Both the position numbers and the translations under genes were made by a program. Shown here one piece after another: positions 53,465 through 64,000 of a stretch of DNA of 64,000 bases (positions are counted from its first letter, which is position 1; each line of letters opens with the position of its first letter). The stretch spans positions 18,098,092-18,162,091 of the forward strand of contig OZ023190.1 in assembly GCA_963995505.1 (NCBI GenBank), written 5' to 3'. The DNA is from Hypericum androsaemum. Its lineage: Eukaryota > Streptophyta > Magnoliopsida > Malpighiales > Hypericaceae. The notes below the pieces were generated by a model. The model was not told where the DNA came from. It ran no database searches and worked only from the letters and a program-made list of their open reading frames with translations.

Positions 53465-55047
53465 TTCTGTCCGGAGTTGAAGAACAAGAAGAAGGGCGAA
53501 AAGTCCAGTGCTCCGAAAGGAGAAAGTTCTGATAGCGGCAGTGTTAGTGTTGCCACCACCACTCAGAAAGAAGAATCTGATGGAGACCTTTTGTCTGTGA
53601 TTGATGGGAAGTCTAAAGTTGATGCTGCCTGGGTCCTTGATTCTGCTTGTCGTTTCATATGTGCCCCATCAGGGACTGGTTTTCAACATATGAACGTGGG
53701 GAGGGAAATGTTCTCATGGGAAATAATTTTGTCTGCAAGGTTGTTGGTATTGGCACAGTGAAGATCAAGATGCATGATGGTATCATTCGAACCTTGACGA
53801 ATGTGAAACATATCCCTGATTTGAAGCGGAACTTGATTTCGCTGAGTACTCTTGATACATTGTGGTACAAGTATACCAGAGAAAGTAGAGTTCTTCATAT
53901 GAGTAAGAACTCATTAGTGCATATGAAGGCCAAGAAAGAGGTTGGAAATCTGTACGTTTTGCAGGGTTCTACAGTTACGGGGACTGCTGCTGCTGCATCT
54001 GGCTCGTTGACAGATTCTGAGAACACCTCATTGTGGCATATGCGACTTGGTCACATGAGCGAGAAAGGCATGACCGAGCTAAATAGGAAAGGATTATTAT
54101 GTGGACAGGGTATTGGAAAACTGGAATTTTGTGAGCACTGTGTGTTTGGCAAGCAGAAGAAAGTCAGTTTTCAGAAAGGTGTGCACACTACAAAGGGAAA
54201 ACTTGACTATGTTCATTCTGATCTTTGGGGATCGTCTCAAGTTGCAATAAAGAATGGTTCCAAGTATATGCTGACTATTATTGATGATTATTCGAGGAAG
54301 GTGTGGGTGTTCTTCTTGAAGAGCAAGGATCATGTCTTTGTCACTTTCAAGCAGTGGAAGACTATGATTGAGAAGCCGACTGGGAGAGATGTCAAGCATC
54401 TCCGCACAGACAATGGATTGGAGTTTTGCTCTAGTTGGTTTGATGAGTTCTGCAAGAATGAGGGTATTGTCAGGCATAAGACAATCCCTGGTACACCTCA
54501 ACAGAATGGAGTCGCTAAAAGAATGAACAGAACTTTGTTGGAGAAAGTTTGTTGTATGCTGTCAAATGCTGGTTTGCCCAAGTCATTTTGGGCTGAAGCT
54601 GCTTATACTGCCTGTCATCTTGTCAATCGTTCACCTCATGCATCACTTGATGGCAAGGTACCTGAAGAATTGTGGTCTGGAAATCCTCCTAATTATGTTG
54701 TTTTGAAGATATTTGGGTGTCCTGTCTATGCTCATGTGAATAATGACAAGTTAGAGCCAAGATCTGTAAAATATATCTTCCTTGGCTATGCTTCTGGAGT
54801 GAAGGGATACAAGTTGTGGTGTCCCGAGCTGTCTAAGGTGTTGTTGAGTAAGAATGTTATTTTCAAAGAGACAGACATGCTGAGTAAGAGGAAGGATGTT
54901 TCTTCACCTGGTGTTCCGAGTGCTCCAAGTGTGGACTTGCAAAAGTTAAAAGTGCAGGTGGAGTTTGATGCTGATCCCGAAGCGAGTTCCTTCCGTGATG
55001 TTGATTGCCATGATCCTACTCATGGTGGATTGTCTGATGAAGCTTAG
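53465..55047 (+). pseudogene. Copia-2 protease and integrase
   Basis: After the gag stop the frame continues to 53761, with the protease motif region altered (DSACRF where DSG/A-C-x-H is expected), then shifts. The frame from 53700 to 55047 carries the HxxxxxLGHMSEKG zinc region, SDLWG, LRTDNGLEF and NGVAKRMNRTLLE. The third catalytic residue is lysine (AAA at 54517-54519) instead of glutamate, so the integrase would be inactive. Confidence 0.8.
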
Positions 55048-55119
55048 AATGTTAGCACAGTAAAGAGGCAACCAATATATTCTATTGCTAGAGACAGGCC
55101 CAGAAGAACTATCAGACCT

Positions 55120-56767
55120 CCACAGAAGTTGGGTGAGGCTGATATTGTTGCTTTTTCCCTGAATGTGGCAGAAGAAGTTGATAGCTGTGAAGAACCATCT
55201 AGTTACTCAGATGCTGTGAAGTCGAAAGACTCTGCTAGATGGTTGGTTGCTATAGAGGAAGAGATGGAATCTGTTCACATCTCTTCACAAGAACAAGACT
55301 TGGGAGATTACTAAACTGCCTAAGGATAAGAAGGTTGTCAGTTGCAAGTGGGTATTCAAGAAGAAGGATGGTATACCTGGAGTTGAAGAGCCTGGATATA
55401 AGGCTAGGCTAGAGGATATAGTCAGATTCCTGGTGTGGACTTTAATGAGGTATTTTCACTAGTTGTGAAGCATACCTCGATTCGTTCTCTTCTTGGTATT
55501 GTCACCATGCAGGATTTGGAGCTTGAACAGCTTGATGTGAAGACAGCTTGATGTGAAGACAGCTTTCTTGAATGAATAGCTTGAGGAGCGGATTTATATG
55601 GCACAACCTGAGGGTTTTTATGTTGAAGGCAAAGAAGACCATGTGTGCTTGTTGAAAAAGTCCATGTATGGCCTTAAGTAGTCGCCGAGGCAGTGGTATA
55701 AAAGGTTTGATTCCTTTATGATTTCTCATAGTTATGAGAGGAGCAAGTATGATAGTTGTGTTTACCTGAAAAGGCTACACGACAGTTTCCAAGTGTATTT
55801 GCTCCTGTATGTGGATGACATGTTAATTGCTGCCAGTGACAAAGGAGAGGTGAGGAAGCTCAAAGCTCTGTTGAGTAGCGAGTTTGAGATGAAAGATTTG
55901 GGTCCTGCTAAGAAGATTCTTGGCATGGAGATTTCCAGAGATAGAGGAGCAAGGAAATTATTTCTGAGCCAGGAGAGTTACATTGAAAAGGTACTTGACA
56001 GGTTTGATGTGACTGGTAATCTTGTGAGTACTCCTCTTGGTACACATTTTCAGCTTTCGTCTGCCTTATCTCCATAGTCAGCTGCTGAGGTCGATTACAT
56101 GTATGGTGTTCCACATTCCAATGCTGTTGGTTCTCTGATGTATGATATGGTCCGCACACGCCCGGATTTGGCCTATGCTGTGAGTGTCGTTAGCAGGTTT
56201 ATGGCAAATCCTGGAGAAGATCATTGGAGAGCAGTGGAGTGGATTATGAGGTACTTGAAGGTTACCAAGGGCGTGTGTTTACAGTTTGGACGCACCAGTG
56301 ATGGAGTTGTTAGTTTCGTGGATTCAGATTATGCTGGAGATCTTGATAAGTTCAGATCCTTGTCTGGATATGTCTTCACTCTTGGAGGATGTGCTATCAG
56401 TTGGAGAGCTTGTCTACAGGCCACAGTGGCGTTGTCTACCACTGAAGCAGAGTACATGGCTATAACTGAAGGTGTGAAGGAGGTTATCTGGTTAAAAGGT
56501 TTCTTCAGTAAAATCTGTGAGAAGCTGCAAGTCAGTACAGTGTACTGTGATAGTCAAAGTGCTATCCATCTCACGAGGGATGCTATGTATCATGAGAGGA
56601 CGAAGCACATTGATGTGAGGTACCACTTCATTCGGGAGCATGTTGCTCAAGGTGACATTGTTGTGAGCAAGGTAGGTACCAAGGACAACCCTGCAGACAT
56701 GTTGACGAAGTCGCTTTCTGGTGCTAAGTTCGAGCATTGCTTGGACTTAGTAAGTGTTCGTGCTTGA
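55120..56767 (+). pseudogene. Copia-2 reverse transcriptase and RNase H
   Basis: RT words in several frames: SCKWVFKKKDGIPGV, YMAQPEGF, LLLYVDDMLIAAS (YVDD catalytic box at about 55808), LKDLGPAKKILGMEI-like. A small internal duplication near 55530-55560 (TTGATGTGAAGACAGC twice) shifts the frame. RNase H is open in 56099-56767 ([42 protein letters not shown]). Confidence 0.85.
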
Positions 56768-56849
56768 TGATGATTGCCCTTAGGGGCTGATGGTGAAGGT
56801 GAAGCAGCGTTGATGTTGGAGTCATAGAATTTGGTCCAAGGTGGAGATT

Positions 56850-57119
56850 TGTTAGGGTTTGTCTCAAATTCTAGACAAATTAGTCCTCTATTCCTATTTA
56901 GAGTAGGGATACAATCTCCTATATATATTGGCATATGCCTAGGTCTTTTGTGTAGTAGTCGATAGTTGTGAGGTAGAGAGAACCCTCACGGAGGCCTTGT
57001 AACCGATTGGACTCACATAGTGGACGACTCTCCTTTGCCCGTGGTTTTCTCCCCGTCTTGGGGTTTCCACGTAATTTTTGTGTCTCGTGGTTTACTCGTT
57101 TCGATCTTATTTCTCAACA
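56850..57119 (+). repeat. Copia-2 3' LTR
   Basis: 270 bp, same length as the 5' LTR, with six substitutions and no indel by eye, about 2.2 percent. Confidence 0.92.
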
Positions 57120-57124
57120 GAATT

Positions 57125-57739
57125 AAAATCCAAACAAAAGCAAACTCCAATTGTAACTCCCACCCAAGTCTAGCCGAGAATCTCTACATGCAAGTTGCAA
57201 CGTTATAGGCTGACGCAATAGAATGTGTAACACAAGGCCTATGAAGGTGCTAACAAGAAGATCAAGATATCAGTTTTTTGGTGAAAAAAGGAGACCCAAC
57301 AAAACCCACCAACCCACCAAAACCATGATTCATCCAAGAACCCAATAAAACCCAGCAATCCACGGAAACAAAGAATATCCCAGACAACTATGTACTCGGG
57401 AGCCATATAACCTTTGCAAGCAACGAGCGAAGCAACAAAGGGTTTCAGTGTCTTGTGCTAATGCAAAAAACTCAATTGTACATTGCGATTAACATCTCTT
57501 TAAATGAATCTAAATCTGTTATTACTAGAATCAATTGTCTAATAAGAAACATAATTTGTCTTACAATACTAGTAATAAAAGCACCTCGAAAGCTTTGTCA
57601 ACTTGCAAAAAGAGGTACGGAATGTTCCTCCACGCAAAACATTCGACCGCCTATCTATCCCTATTAGATGGTGGTATAGAGATTTGCCCGGGCAGGATAA
57701 GTGGTGAATGGTCTTTGCGATTTTTCTGTCCGAAATATT
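57125..57739. other. Intergenic, nothing recognised
   Basis: Sequence interrupted by Copia-2. Short ORFs only. Confidence 0.3.
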
Positions 57740-58400
57740 TTACTACAATGAAATTTATGTAGAGTGATCTCATTTAAAGTTATAATTTATTTAAATTAAT
57801 AAAAAATCTCTGTTCTGAATTAGAACATACTTAAAAATTTAATAACCTTTTTATTATAATAACTAATACATTTTCAGAAAATATTATGCAAAATTTCGGT
57901 CTCAATTTTTGGATAAAATAATATTTTTGAATAAATACATATATTTTTACATACTTTGTAAATTTGAAAAATAATTTAAGATGTTAGTTTGTGCTAGATT
58001 TACTTGCTTGATAACTTTTACATCATTATTCATCTTTTGAATTATCTTCAAATGAACCTTCTGATCAATCTTTTGCTATAAAAATAATAATTCAATCAAG
58101 TGTAGCATTTGAATAACGCTATAAGCCGAGATTTTAGGTATTGTAATTGTCATAATTCAATCAAGTGTAGCATTTGAATAACACTATTTATAATTTTCTA
58201 TGAAATAATAATTGTAATTGTCATAACTATATATTTTTCGGAGACTTGAATGTGTAAAAAAAATTATATTTTTTAAATTTTTTGGTGACTTAATACAGAC
58301 AAAATATGTTTTTGTAGAAAAAAATGCAAATCTTACTTATGTGATAAACTCTCAAAAGTGACAATTTTCTCCGGTCCCGGCAAGATCACTTTACAAAAAT
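57740..58400. repeat. Diverged inverted copy of the 12352-12990 MITE-like element
   Basis: Shares, in the opposite orientation, the words for AAATATATGTATTTATTCAA and the pair CATTTTCAGAAAATATTATG and GGTCTCAATTTTTGG. Ends are not well defined. The internal 100-bp duplication is not evident here. Confidence 0.5.
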
Positions 58401-59524
58401 TTTACTGAATAATTACAGTTGCATAATGTCTGATGATATCGATTGAAAATACAATAGATATTCAACCCTGAAATTATATATCAGTTTGCTATGACCGGTC
58501 AAATTATCAATCAGACCAGACCTTTATTTTAAAAAATTTACTAATATATATAGACTAAATAGTCTAAATATCGATATCAAAATCCATATGTCGACCAATT
58601 TATTTCATCTTTAGTCCAATTGTCTTTGTTGATTTAGTTTGTTTTGTGTTGATTTGAAAAAATTGAGTTTGTGATGCGATTATTTATTTAGTTTTGTGTT
58701 GATTTCAAACAAAATCTGGCAAGACTGAGTGGTCCGAGTAAAAAAATCAGTCGAATCATCTAATCCGACCAAATTTTGGACGATTTACAAGATGGGCGTT
58801 ACAAACTTGGTACATCCAAATGACCGATTCGTGGTCCGGTCGATCGGATCGTATTTTTTAGACCTTGTATTTAGGAATCTTTTTCTGTCACCACCAAGTA
58901 AAAAAATAAGTTACTTGCAAAAAAAAAGTCATGAGCAAGGACTCTGGTCTCACAAATTGTCAAAAGAGGCATCCTACCTGAAGTGAGAAAGAGACAAAAC
59001 ACTGAAATAGCCAACGCCTTCTTTTTTAACCCTTTGGTTGGCTTTAAACCTTGCCCTGGTTTATGCTGAATAGCACCAAGTGAACAAATGACTCTGCATT
59101 GTGTGTGTGTGTGGGGGTGTGGGGGGTTGGGGGTGAAGAAGAGAATATTATCAACGGACCAGATGCACCGGATCCCAAACTCCAATCTAATCCGACGCCC
59201 CAGAAGCCTCCACGCTTCCACCCCCAAATCCTTTTGATTTACCCCGAATCGGCCTGGCTATTAACCCTCCACGATTCCACCTTTTCAGCCGCCAGATCCA
59301 AAACCCATCCAACGGCCCACGATCAACCCTTACGCCCTCACCGTCGTCTCTGTATCATTTAAAATCCCGCTCTTTTTCTCTCTCCTCCATTTCTCTCTCC
59401 ATCCGCAGAAAGTACTCGATTATAATCTCCCCCGATTCTTATTTTAAAATTCTTCCTTAATCCCTTCTCGGATCGTGTTGGGACTTGGAATTGTGATTTA
59501 TTAACTAGAGCAACGAATTGAGAT
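58401..59524. other. HY5 upstream region
   Basis: 58720-58870 resembles the dispersed phrase at 31270-31400. A short (GT)n tract and G-run lie at 59100-59130. From about 59330 the sequence is pyrimidine rich (TCTTTTTCTCTCTCCTCC), typical of a plant 5' UTR. I do not see a convincing TATA or G-box. Confidence 0.4.
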
Positions 59525-61488
59525 ATGCAAGAGCAAGCAACCAGCTCGCTAGCGGCTGCCAATTCTCTGGCTTCCAGTAGCGAGAGATCTTCCAGCTCCG
59601 CCCTTCAAGTTGAAGTCAAAGAAGGTCTTCTTTTCGCCACCTCCCTTTCTATCTGAAGCTGGAAAGATCCAATCTTTACGTTTCCCTGTACGAAATCTGA
59701 GAAATTTCTCATCTGGGTAGTCTTAGAAATGCCGAAAGTTCCCGACTTTGAACTGTTTATTGCTTCTGGAAATCTATTGAAGATTGATCCTTTCTTTCCT
59801 CTTTTGGGTCTTTGGTGACTTTTCAAGGGATGGAGAGTGACGAGGAGATTAGAAGAGTTCCCGAGTTCGGCGGCGACCAGGGTGGGTCAGCTTCTGGCTC
59901 CGGCCGTGATGGGGGTTCGGGTGCCGGGGCGGACCGAGCCCAAGCTACAAGAGAAGGTGTGCAGAGAAGGCGAGGAAGGAGTCCAGCTGATAAAGAAAGC
60001 AAGCGACTAAAGAGGTGACTTTTTTATTATTCTTTATGACCATACCAATTGCTACATAAGCTTGGATTAATACGATATTTTATTGAAACTAAGGTGTCCT
60101 TGTGTGATCCGATGTTCAATTTCGGATTAACCAATTTGATTGCTTGGTAAACAGTGATTTCCTTGATGCAAAGTTTCCTTGTTAAGCTCAAAATCGTATT
60201 GGCCCGAATTGATTGGACATGATATATTTCGAGTAACATTACAGTGTCAAATTTCGGAAATGCTAAGATATCATCCGAATGCCAAGTCATATTATGCACC
60301 ACTATGCTAAATTTTCTGTTTAGATATATTGATATAGACATATTTCTAACTTGAACACGATGTTTAGGTTGTTGAGGAATAGAGTGTCTGCCCAACAGGC
60401 AAGGGAGAGGAAGAAGGCCTACTTAGGCGAGTTGGAAACTAGAGTTAAAGACTTGGAGAAGAAGAACTCTGAGCTTGATGAGAGGCTTTCCACGCTTCAA
60501 AATGAGAACCAGATGCTTAGACAGGTATTATGCCTAATTCTGTCCCCATCCTAATAATATCCTTCATCTTGATTAATGCAAATCGCATGATCTTGGCTTG
60601 CGTGCCTGATAGTCTTTACCTTTATGGACGTAATAGGTAGCAATTGCGTGCAAATATGGATGGGCATTGAAGTTGCCAATTAATATCTGCCTTGAGTGGA
60701 AAATTTTATAATGTTCTATGTATAACTATGACTTGCTACACTCGAGGGTTAAAATTTATGATGGATAGAATGATCACGGTAAGATTACTCTGGGAGATTG
60801 ATGATTGGCCATTGTCACGTCTATATTAAGTGTAAAGCAGTAAGTAAAGGTGAAGGATCTGGGCTAATGATTAATGGGTCGCCATTTGCTTCTTGAAAAT
60901 GTGTGGGGGGCCCACATTGTGTACGGAATCATATCCGCTACTAGCCACATAATCTTAAAATTTTGCCCATATGGAAACGTGATAGCCTGGATAGTCTTTT
61001 TTTTAAATGAAGAGATAGTGATAGTAGTCGTTTTTTTTAATGAAGATATCTAGTGATAGTCTTGATAGTAGGGTTTTAAATATGATGGCATAATTTATCA
61101 GCCCGGATCTGGATTACTACTTGATTATGGTGTTTGTTGAACAAGATAGCCTATTGAGTAAGGTTTTTTTTATTTCTCAAAAAAAAATATTTCTCAAAAA
61201 TAAAGTTTTAAAAAATGCGGTCAGATCAACGATGAACTTTTGTCTCTGCAATGTGCGTGATATGATCACGTGAATTCCTGTGGAATATGGACAAGTTGTG
61301 TGTTGTGAGTATATATGTATGTTTCGCTTGATGGTTGTCTTAGAATTCAATTGTTCTGTTCTATTTTCTCTCCGATTTTTGGGTGTGAACAAGTTGTTTT
61401 GTTCTAATTGAGACAGATATTGAAGAACACAACGGCAAGCAGGAGAGGAGGCAGTGGAACTTCCAGCGCCGAGGGGACCTTATTGTAA
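59525..61488 (+). CDS. HY5: HY5-type bZIP transcription factor
   Basis: Four exons give 171 residues: 59525-59624, 59828-60014, 60368-60524 and 61417-61488, all with GT-AG introns (203, 353 and 892 bp) and in-phase joins. The N terminus [11 protein letters not shown], the [12 protein letters not shown] block (COP1-binding VP motif with the preceding CK2-type acidic site) and the bZIP ([20 protein letters not shown], then leucines every seven residues) match Arabidopsis HY5 (168 aa) almost word for word. HYH would be shorter at the N terminus. HY5 is a nuclear activator of light responses that binds ACGT-core elements and is degraded through COP1. Nothing here is broken, so this is probably functional. 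Stop TAA 61486-61488. Confidence 0.96.
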
Positions 61489-62340
61489 TATTAATTGGAT
61501 GGAATTTTGAGCAATAACAGAGGCGGCTTGGGGGATGCGCGGATTTAATCTAATATAATTACGAGTAATGAGATTAATATGTAGTTAGGACTGTTAACGG
61601 TAGCTTAGTTATAATCTCGTTAACGCCATTAGTTTGTGGGTTATTCCATTTCATCTGGCTTGGATAATTTCATGGAACCATCTTAATTCACCTGCAAGAA
61701 GAATTTCTTTGTCCTCTATAAATAAGTGTTTTGGCACTATTTAAAGATTATATTTGATTTTGATCTCGTGGTGGGCCGTTTGGTCAGACCATTGGTCAAA
61801 TGATGTTTTTATAAAACCTTGGTTGAACCCATTCAAAATATGTCGTGACTTGTGATTATAATTCTTTAAATTTATAATTTTCTGTATATATATGCATGGT
61901 TTTGATAATTCTAAGATAATGTACATGTACGTTTAAAGATTGGACCAAGACAAGATGATAATTCATATTAGCTTCTGATAAATCATAAATGTGACAAAAT
62001 GAGAATCGAGAGGGCAATCGAGAAGCCGATGAATAATTTAAGAAAAAATTAGAGGAATTTGGTAATTATTACAGCTAATTATCAGTAAGTAGTTAGTACC
62101 AATAAATATTAAGACGAATTAAGAAGCTAGTTATAGCTTAAAAAAGATTGGAGTTTGATTAATCAATTTCAATACAAGCCCAGCCGGAAGCGGGAGCGTG
62201 TAAATATATATAGAGAGAGATGGCGTACCTACGGTTCTCGTGGGCTTCACGTACTACCTAAAGCCCATGAATCCCAAGCAACTTGAAACAAGCGGCCCAT
62301 TCCACCAACCTAAACAGCGCCGATGACCGTATATTTATCC
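61489..62340. other. Intergenic, downstream of HY5
   Basis: AT-rich, no ORF of note. GCCCA-type words occur at 62258-62300, just upstream of the TATA box at 62359. Confidence 0.35.
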
Positions 62341-62421
62341 TCCCTCCACTCGACACACTATATAAATACACCCCCACGGTAAACCTAATTTCCGAGTTCT
62401 CTCACTTCCCCCATATTCCTC
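62341..62421 (+). promoter_or_regulatory. Promoter-like sequence cut by the terminal element
   Basis: TATATAAATACACCCC (TATA at 62359-62366) with upstream AAGCCCATGA and GCGGCCCATT elements looks like a plant core promoter. About 55 bp downstream the TIR-element family sequence begins, so any gene it served is displaced. Confidence 0.4.
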
Positions 62422-62513
62422 GGGTTTTTACCTAATATGATATTACTATTCACGTATAATAACCGATATGGTGTTACTATTTGAAAATTTCTGAAAATGG
62501 TGTTTGTTTTAGA

Positions 62514-62815
62514 GGTCGAAAAAATATTTCGACCTAGGGACCGTAGGTCGAAAATATATTTCGACCTGAGACCAAAACGAAAAACGATTTCGACTTCCCT
62601 GGTCGAAAGCGTATTTTCGATTTGGTACCCAGGTCGAAAAAAAATTTCGACCTAGGGTCCAAATCGAAAAAAAAATTTCGATCTGGGAATGCAGATCGAA
62701 ATTTCCCTTCGACTTAGGTGGATGGCCTTATCCAAAAAAAATATGGGAAAGTTGATTTCGTTGGATTTTTGTCTCCGGATAGGGGACAAGTCGAAAATAT
62801 TTTTCGATCTGGGGT
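62514..62815. repeat. Array of GGTCGAAA...TTTCGACC palindromes
   Basis: At least six perfect or near palindromes spaced 30-45 bp apart, starting with AGGTCGAAAAAATATTTCGA at 62514 and AGGTCGAAAATATATTTCGA at 62547. Spacers are variants of AGGGACCGT and GGGACCAAA. The same design occurs at 50925-51067. Confidence 0.85.
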
Positions 62816-62894
62816 TACCCAGATCAAAATTTCTATAAAGTTGGACCCCGCCCGCTATCCGCCATTATACCCCAAAAATTTTCGACCACCGCAG

Positions 62895-63175
62895 CTCGTC
62901 GCCGTCCGTCCGTCCTCTTCGCCGGTTGTCCTCGTTGCCGTCCGTCCTCGTCTCCGTCGTCCCGTCCTCGTCTCCGTCGTCCAGCCATCCTCGTCGCCGT
63001 CCGTCCTCGTCTCCGTCGTCCCGTCCTCGTCTCCGTCGTCCAGCCATCCTCGTCGCCGGCCGTCCTCGTTGCCGTCCGTCCTCGTCGCTGTCCGTCCTCG
63101 TCTCCGTCGTCCAGCCATCCTCGTCGCCGACCGTCCTCCTCTCCGTCGTCCGGCTGCCTCGTCCCCGTCGTTGAA
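62895..63175. repeat. GC-rich minisatellite
   Basis: Built from CCTCGTCTCCGTCGTC and CCTCGTCGCCGTCCGT subunits, with a higher-order period of about 59 bp visible from 62942 (each ending CCAGCCATCCTCGTCGCC). ORFs across it on both strands are low-complexity artefacts. Confidence 0.8.
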
Positions 63176-63179
63176 CGGT

Positions 63180-63760
63180 ATAAACGACGGTATAATTAAT
63201 TATGTGGGGTACATTTGGATAATATCTTATTTAAATGTGTTAATTAAAGTAATTTTGTTTAGTTATTAGATTTAAGTATGGTATGAATTATGAGATTTAA
63301 GTTTGTTAATTACAATAATTTGTTGATTACATGTTATGAGTTAATAGTTTTAATTAATTTTTTTGAATTAAATTGGACCATTGGATTTAGTATATAATTG
63401 GACCGTTGTATTTTATGATATAATTGGACCGTTAGATTTAAGTTTGTAAATTAATATAATTTTATGATATAATTGGACCGTTACATTTAGGTTAATATAA
63501 TTTTTGGATTCGAATTAGACCGCGTCAGTTTATAGCATGGTTTTAAGTAATTTTATGATTTAATTGGACAATTGGATTTAAGTGTGTTAATTAATATAAC
63601 TTTTAGAATAAATATTTTGAGTTAATAGTTTTAATTTATTTTAGGATATAATTGGACCATTGAATTTAAGTTTGTAATTTATTATAACTCTTTGATTACA
63701 GATTCTGAGTTAATAGTGTTAATTAATTTTAGGATTTAACTTTCTGTGCGTTAAATAAAT
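63180..63760. repeat. AT-rich stretch with repeated ATTGGACCGTT words
   Basis: The phrase ATAATTGGACCGTT with AGATTTAAGTTTGT recurs about six times at irregular spacing. No ORF is present. It lies between the minisatellite and the PMD start, so it could be leader or intron of that gene. Confidence 0.55.
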
Positions 63761-63892
63761 ATCTAAATTATATTTTATTTAAATTTATTAATAAATTAAT
63801 TAAGAATTATAATATAATTTTGTATTCTTATCGTGTTAATTACAAAATTATGATTCATTCTTTTGACGAGTTTGTTGTTAGAGAATTTAGAT

Positions 63893-64000
63893 ATGGCTTC
63901 ACAGTCTGACATATCATGTTACTTGGGAAATGGAGGACCGATAGATGACAGTTTGTTACGTTACCAAAATGTGCACCGTTCACAACTCTTTTGGAATCGT
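63893..64000 (+). CDS. Plant mobile domain (PMD/MAIN-like) protein, N terminus, partial
   Basis: 36 codons from ATG 63893, open to the window end. GGPIDDSLLRYQNVHRSQLFWN matches, in its first part, the N-terminal signature of MAIN/MAIL and PP7-long-form-like proteins (GPxDxSLLxxQxxHRSxxxW), which immediately precedes the PMD fold. PMD proteins occur as host genes and inside plant MULE and Gypsy-type transposons. Given the repeats just upstream, a transposon gene is more likely here. Confidence 0.6.
   Translation, partial: MASQSDISCYLGNGGPIDDSLLRYQNVHRSQLFWNR

Larger units (their letters stand above)
52121..57119 (+). mobile_element. Copia retrotransposon (Copia-2), complete but defective, TSD GAATT
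   Basis: 4999 bp. Target duplications GAATT at 52116-52120 and 57120-57124. LTRs are 270 bp with six differences by my alignment. Primer site TGGTATCAGAGCC at 52393; polypurine tract AAGGTGGAGATT just before 56850. The order gag, protease, integrase, RT, RNase H fits Copia (Tnt1-like). Stops and frameshifts occur in the zinc knuckle, after integrase and in RT, so it is non-autonomous. Confidence 0.95.
62422..64000 (+). mobile_element. Left part of a PMD-bearing element related to 50834-51361
   Basis: The left end GGGTTTTTACCTAATATGAT parallels the GGGTTTTTGCCCAATATGGT terminus of the small element, followed by the same TATGGTGTTACT and AAAATGGTGTT words and a longer palindromic array. Then come a GC-rich minisatellite, an AT-rich stretch with repeated ATTGGACCGTT, and the start of a PMD ORF. 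The right end is beyond the window. I infer one large element; the alternative is a small element nested next to an unrelated PMD gene. Confidence 0.5.

Noticed and set aside
62895..63175. CRISPR-like array
   Set aside because: Repeats are contiguous and imperfect, without unique spacers, in a plant genome.
62718..63269. 183-codon plus-strand ORF and minus-strand ORFs over the same region
   Set aside because: They are S/R/P or D/E/G-rich translations of the CCTCGTC minisatellite, open in several frames on both strands, with no domain.

Overview
This is nuclear DNA from a flowering plant, most likely a eudicot. The evidence is a HY5-type bZIP gene with plant intron structure, DUF247 (UPF0481) genes, Copia, LINE and Helitron debris, fragments of plastid rRNA, tRNA and rpoB, and an integrated florendovirus-type pararetrovirus. 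I cannot name the species. The window is repeat-dominated. The only clearly intact, non-transposon host genes I can support are two single-exon DUF247 genes and HY5.

Layout. 0-4.5 kb: no supported gene except an FBD-domain remnant. 4.25-15.87 kb is a gene-and-debris unit: orphan promoter, DUF247-1 (intact, minus), half of a long-TIR element, a RING-H2 fragment beside a Helitron helicase fragment, a second orphan promoter, DUF247-2 (pseudogene) and DUF247-3 (3' fragment). A diverged copy of this unit lies at 31.62-51.9 kb (DUF247-4 intact, DUF247-5 pseudogene). The two copies differ mainly by insertions: a LINE tail in the first; an organelle-DNA mosaic, two Copia elements and a small TIR element in the second.

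15.90-28.57 kb, lying between two (TA)n tracts, is a composite endogenous pararetrovirus array. It has a 3' partial genome (copy A), a 433-bp orphan RT fragment, then a near full-length genome (copy B). Copy B carries a primer-binding-site remnant, an uninterrupted ORF1 (movement, coat, protease, RT, RNase H), ORF2, and TATA and poly(A) signals. A and B are almost identical over 4.3 kb. 28.7-30.2 kb holds the 5' exons of a TSO1/TCX (CPP) family gene whose CXC part is missing.

52.1-57.1 kb is a complete Copia element with 270-bp LTRs and a GAATT target duplication, but broken ORFs. 59.5-61.5 kb is HY5 (four exons, 171 aa). From 62.42 kb to the window end lies the left part of a transposon-like unit with palindromic GGTCGAAA/TTTCGACC arrays, a GC-rich minisatellite, and the first 36 codons of a plant-mobile-domain (PMD) protein. 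A 528-bp relative at 50.83-51.36 kb has matching terminal repeats and a perfect 8-bp target duplication. I consider this pair, the pararetrovirus array and the Copia element with an inverted integrase block the most novel content.
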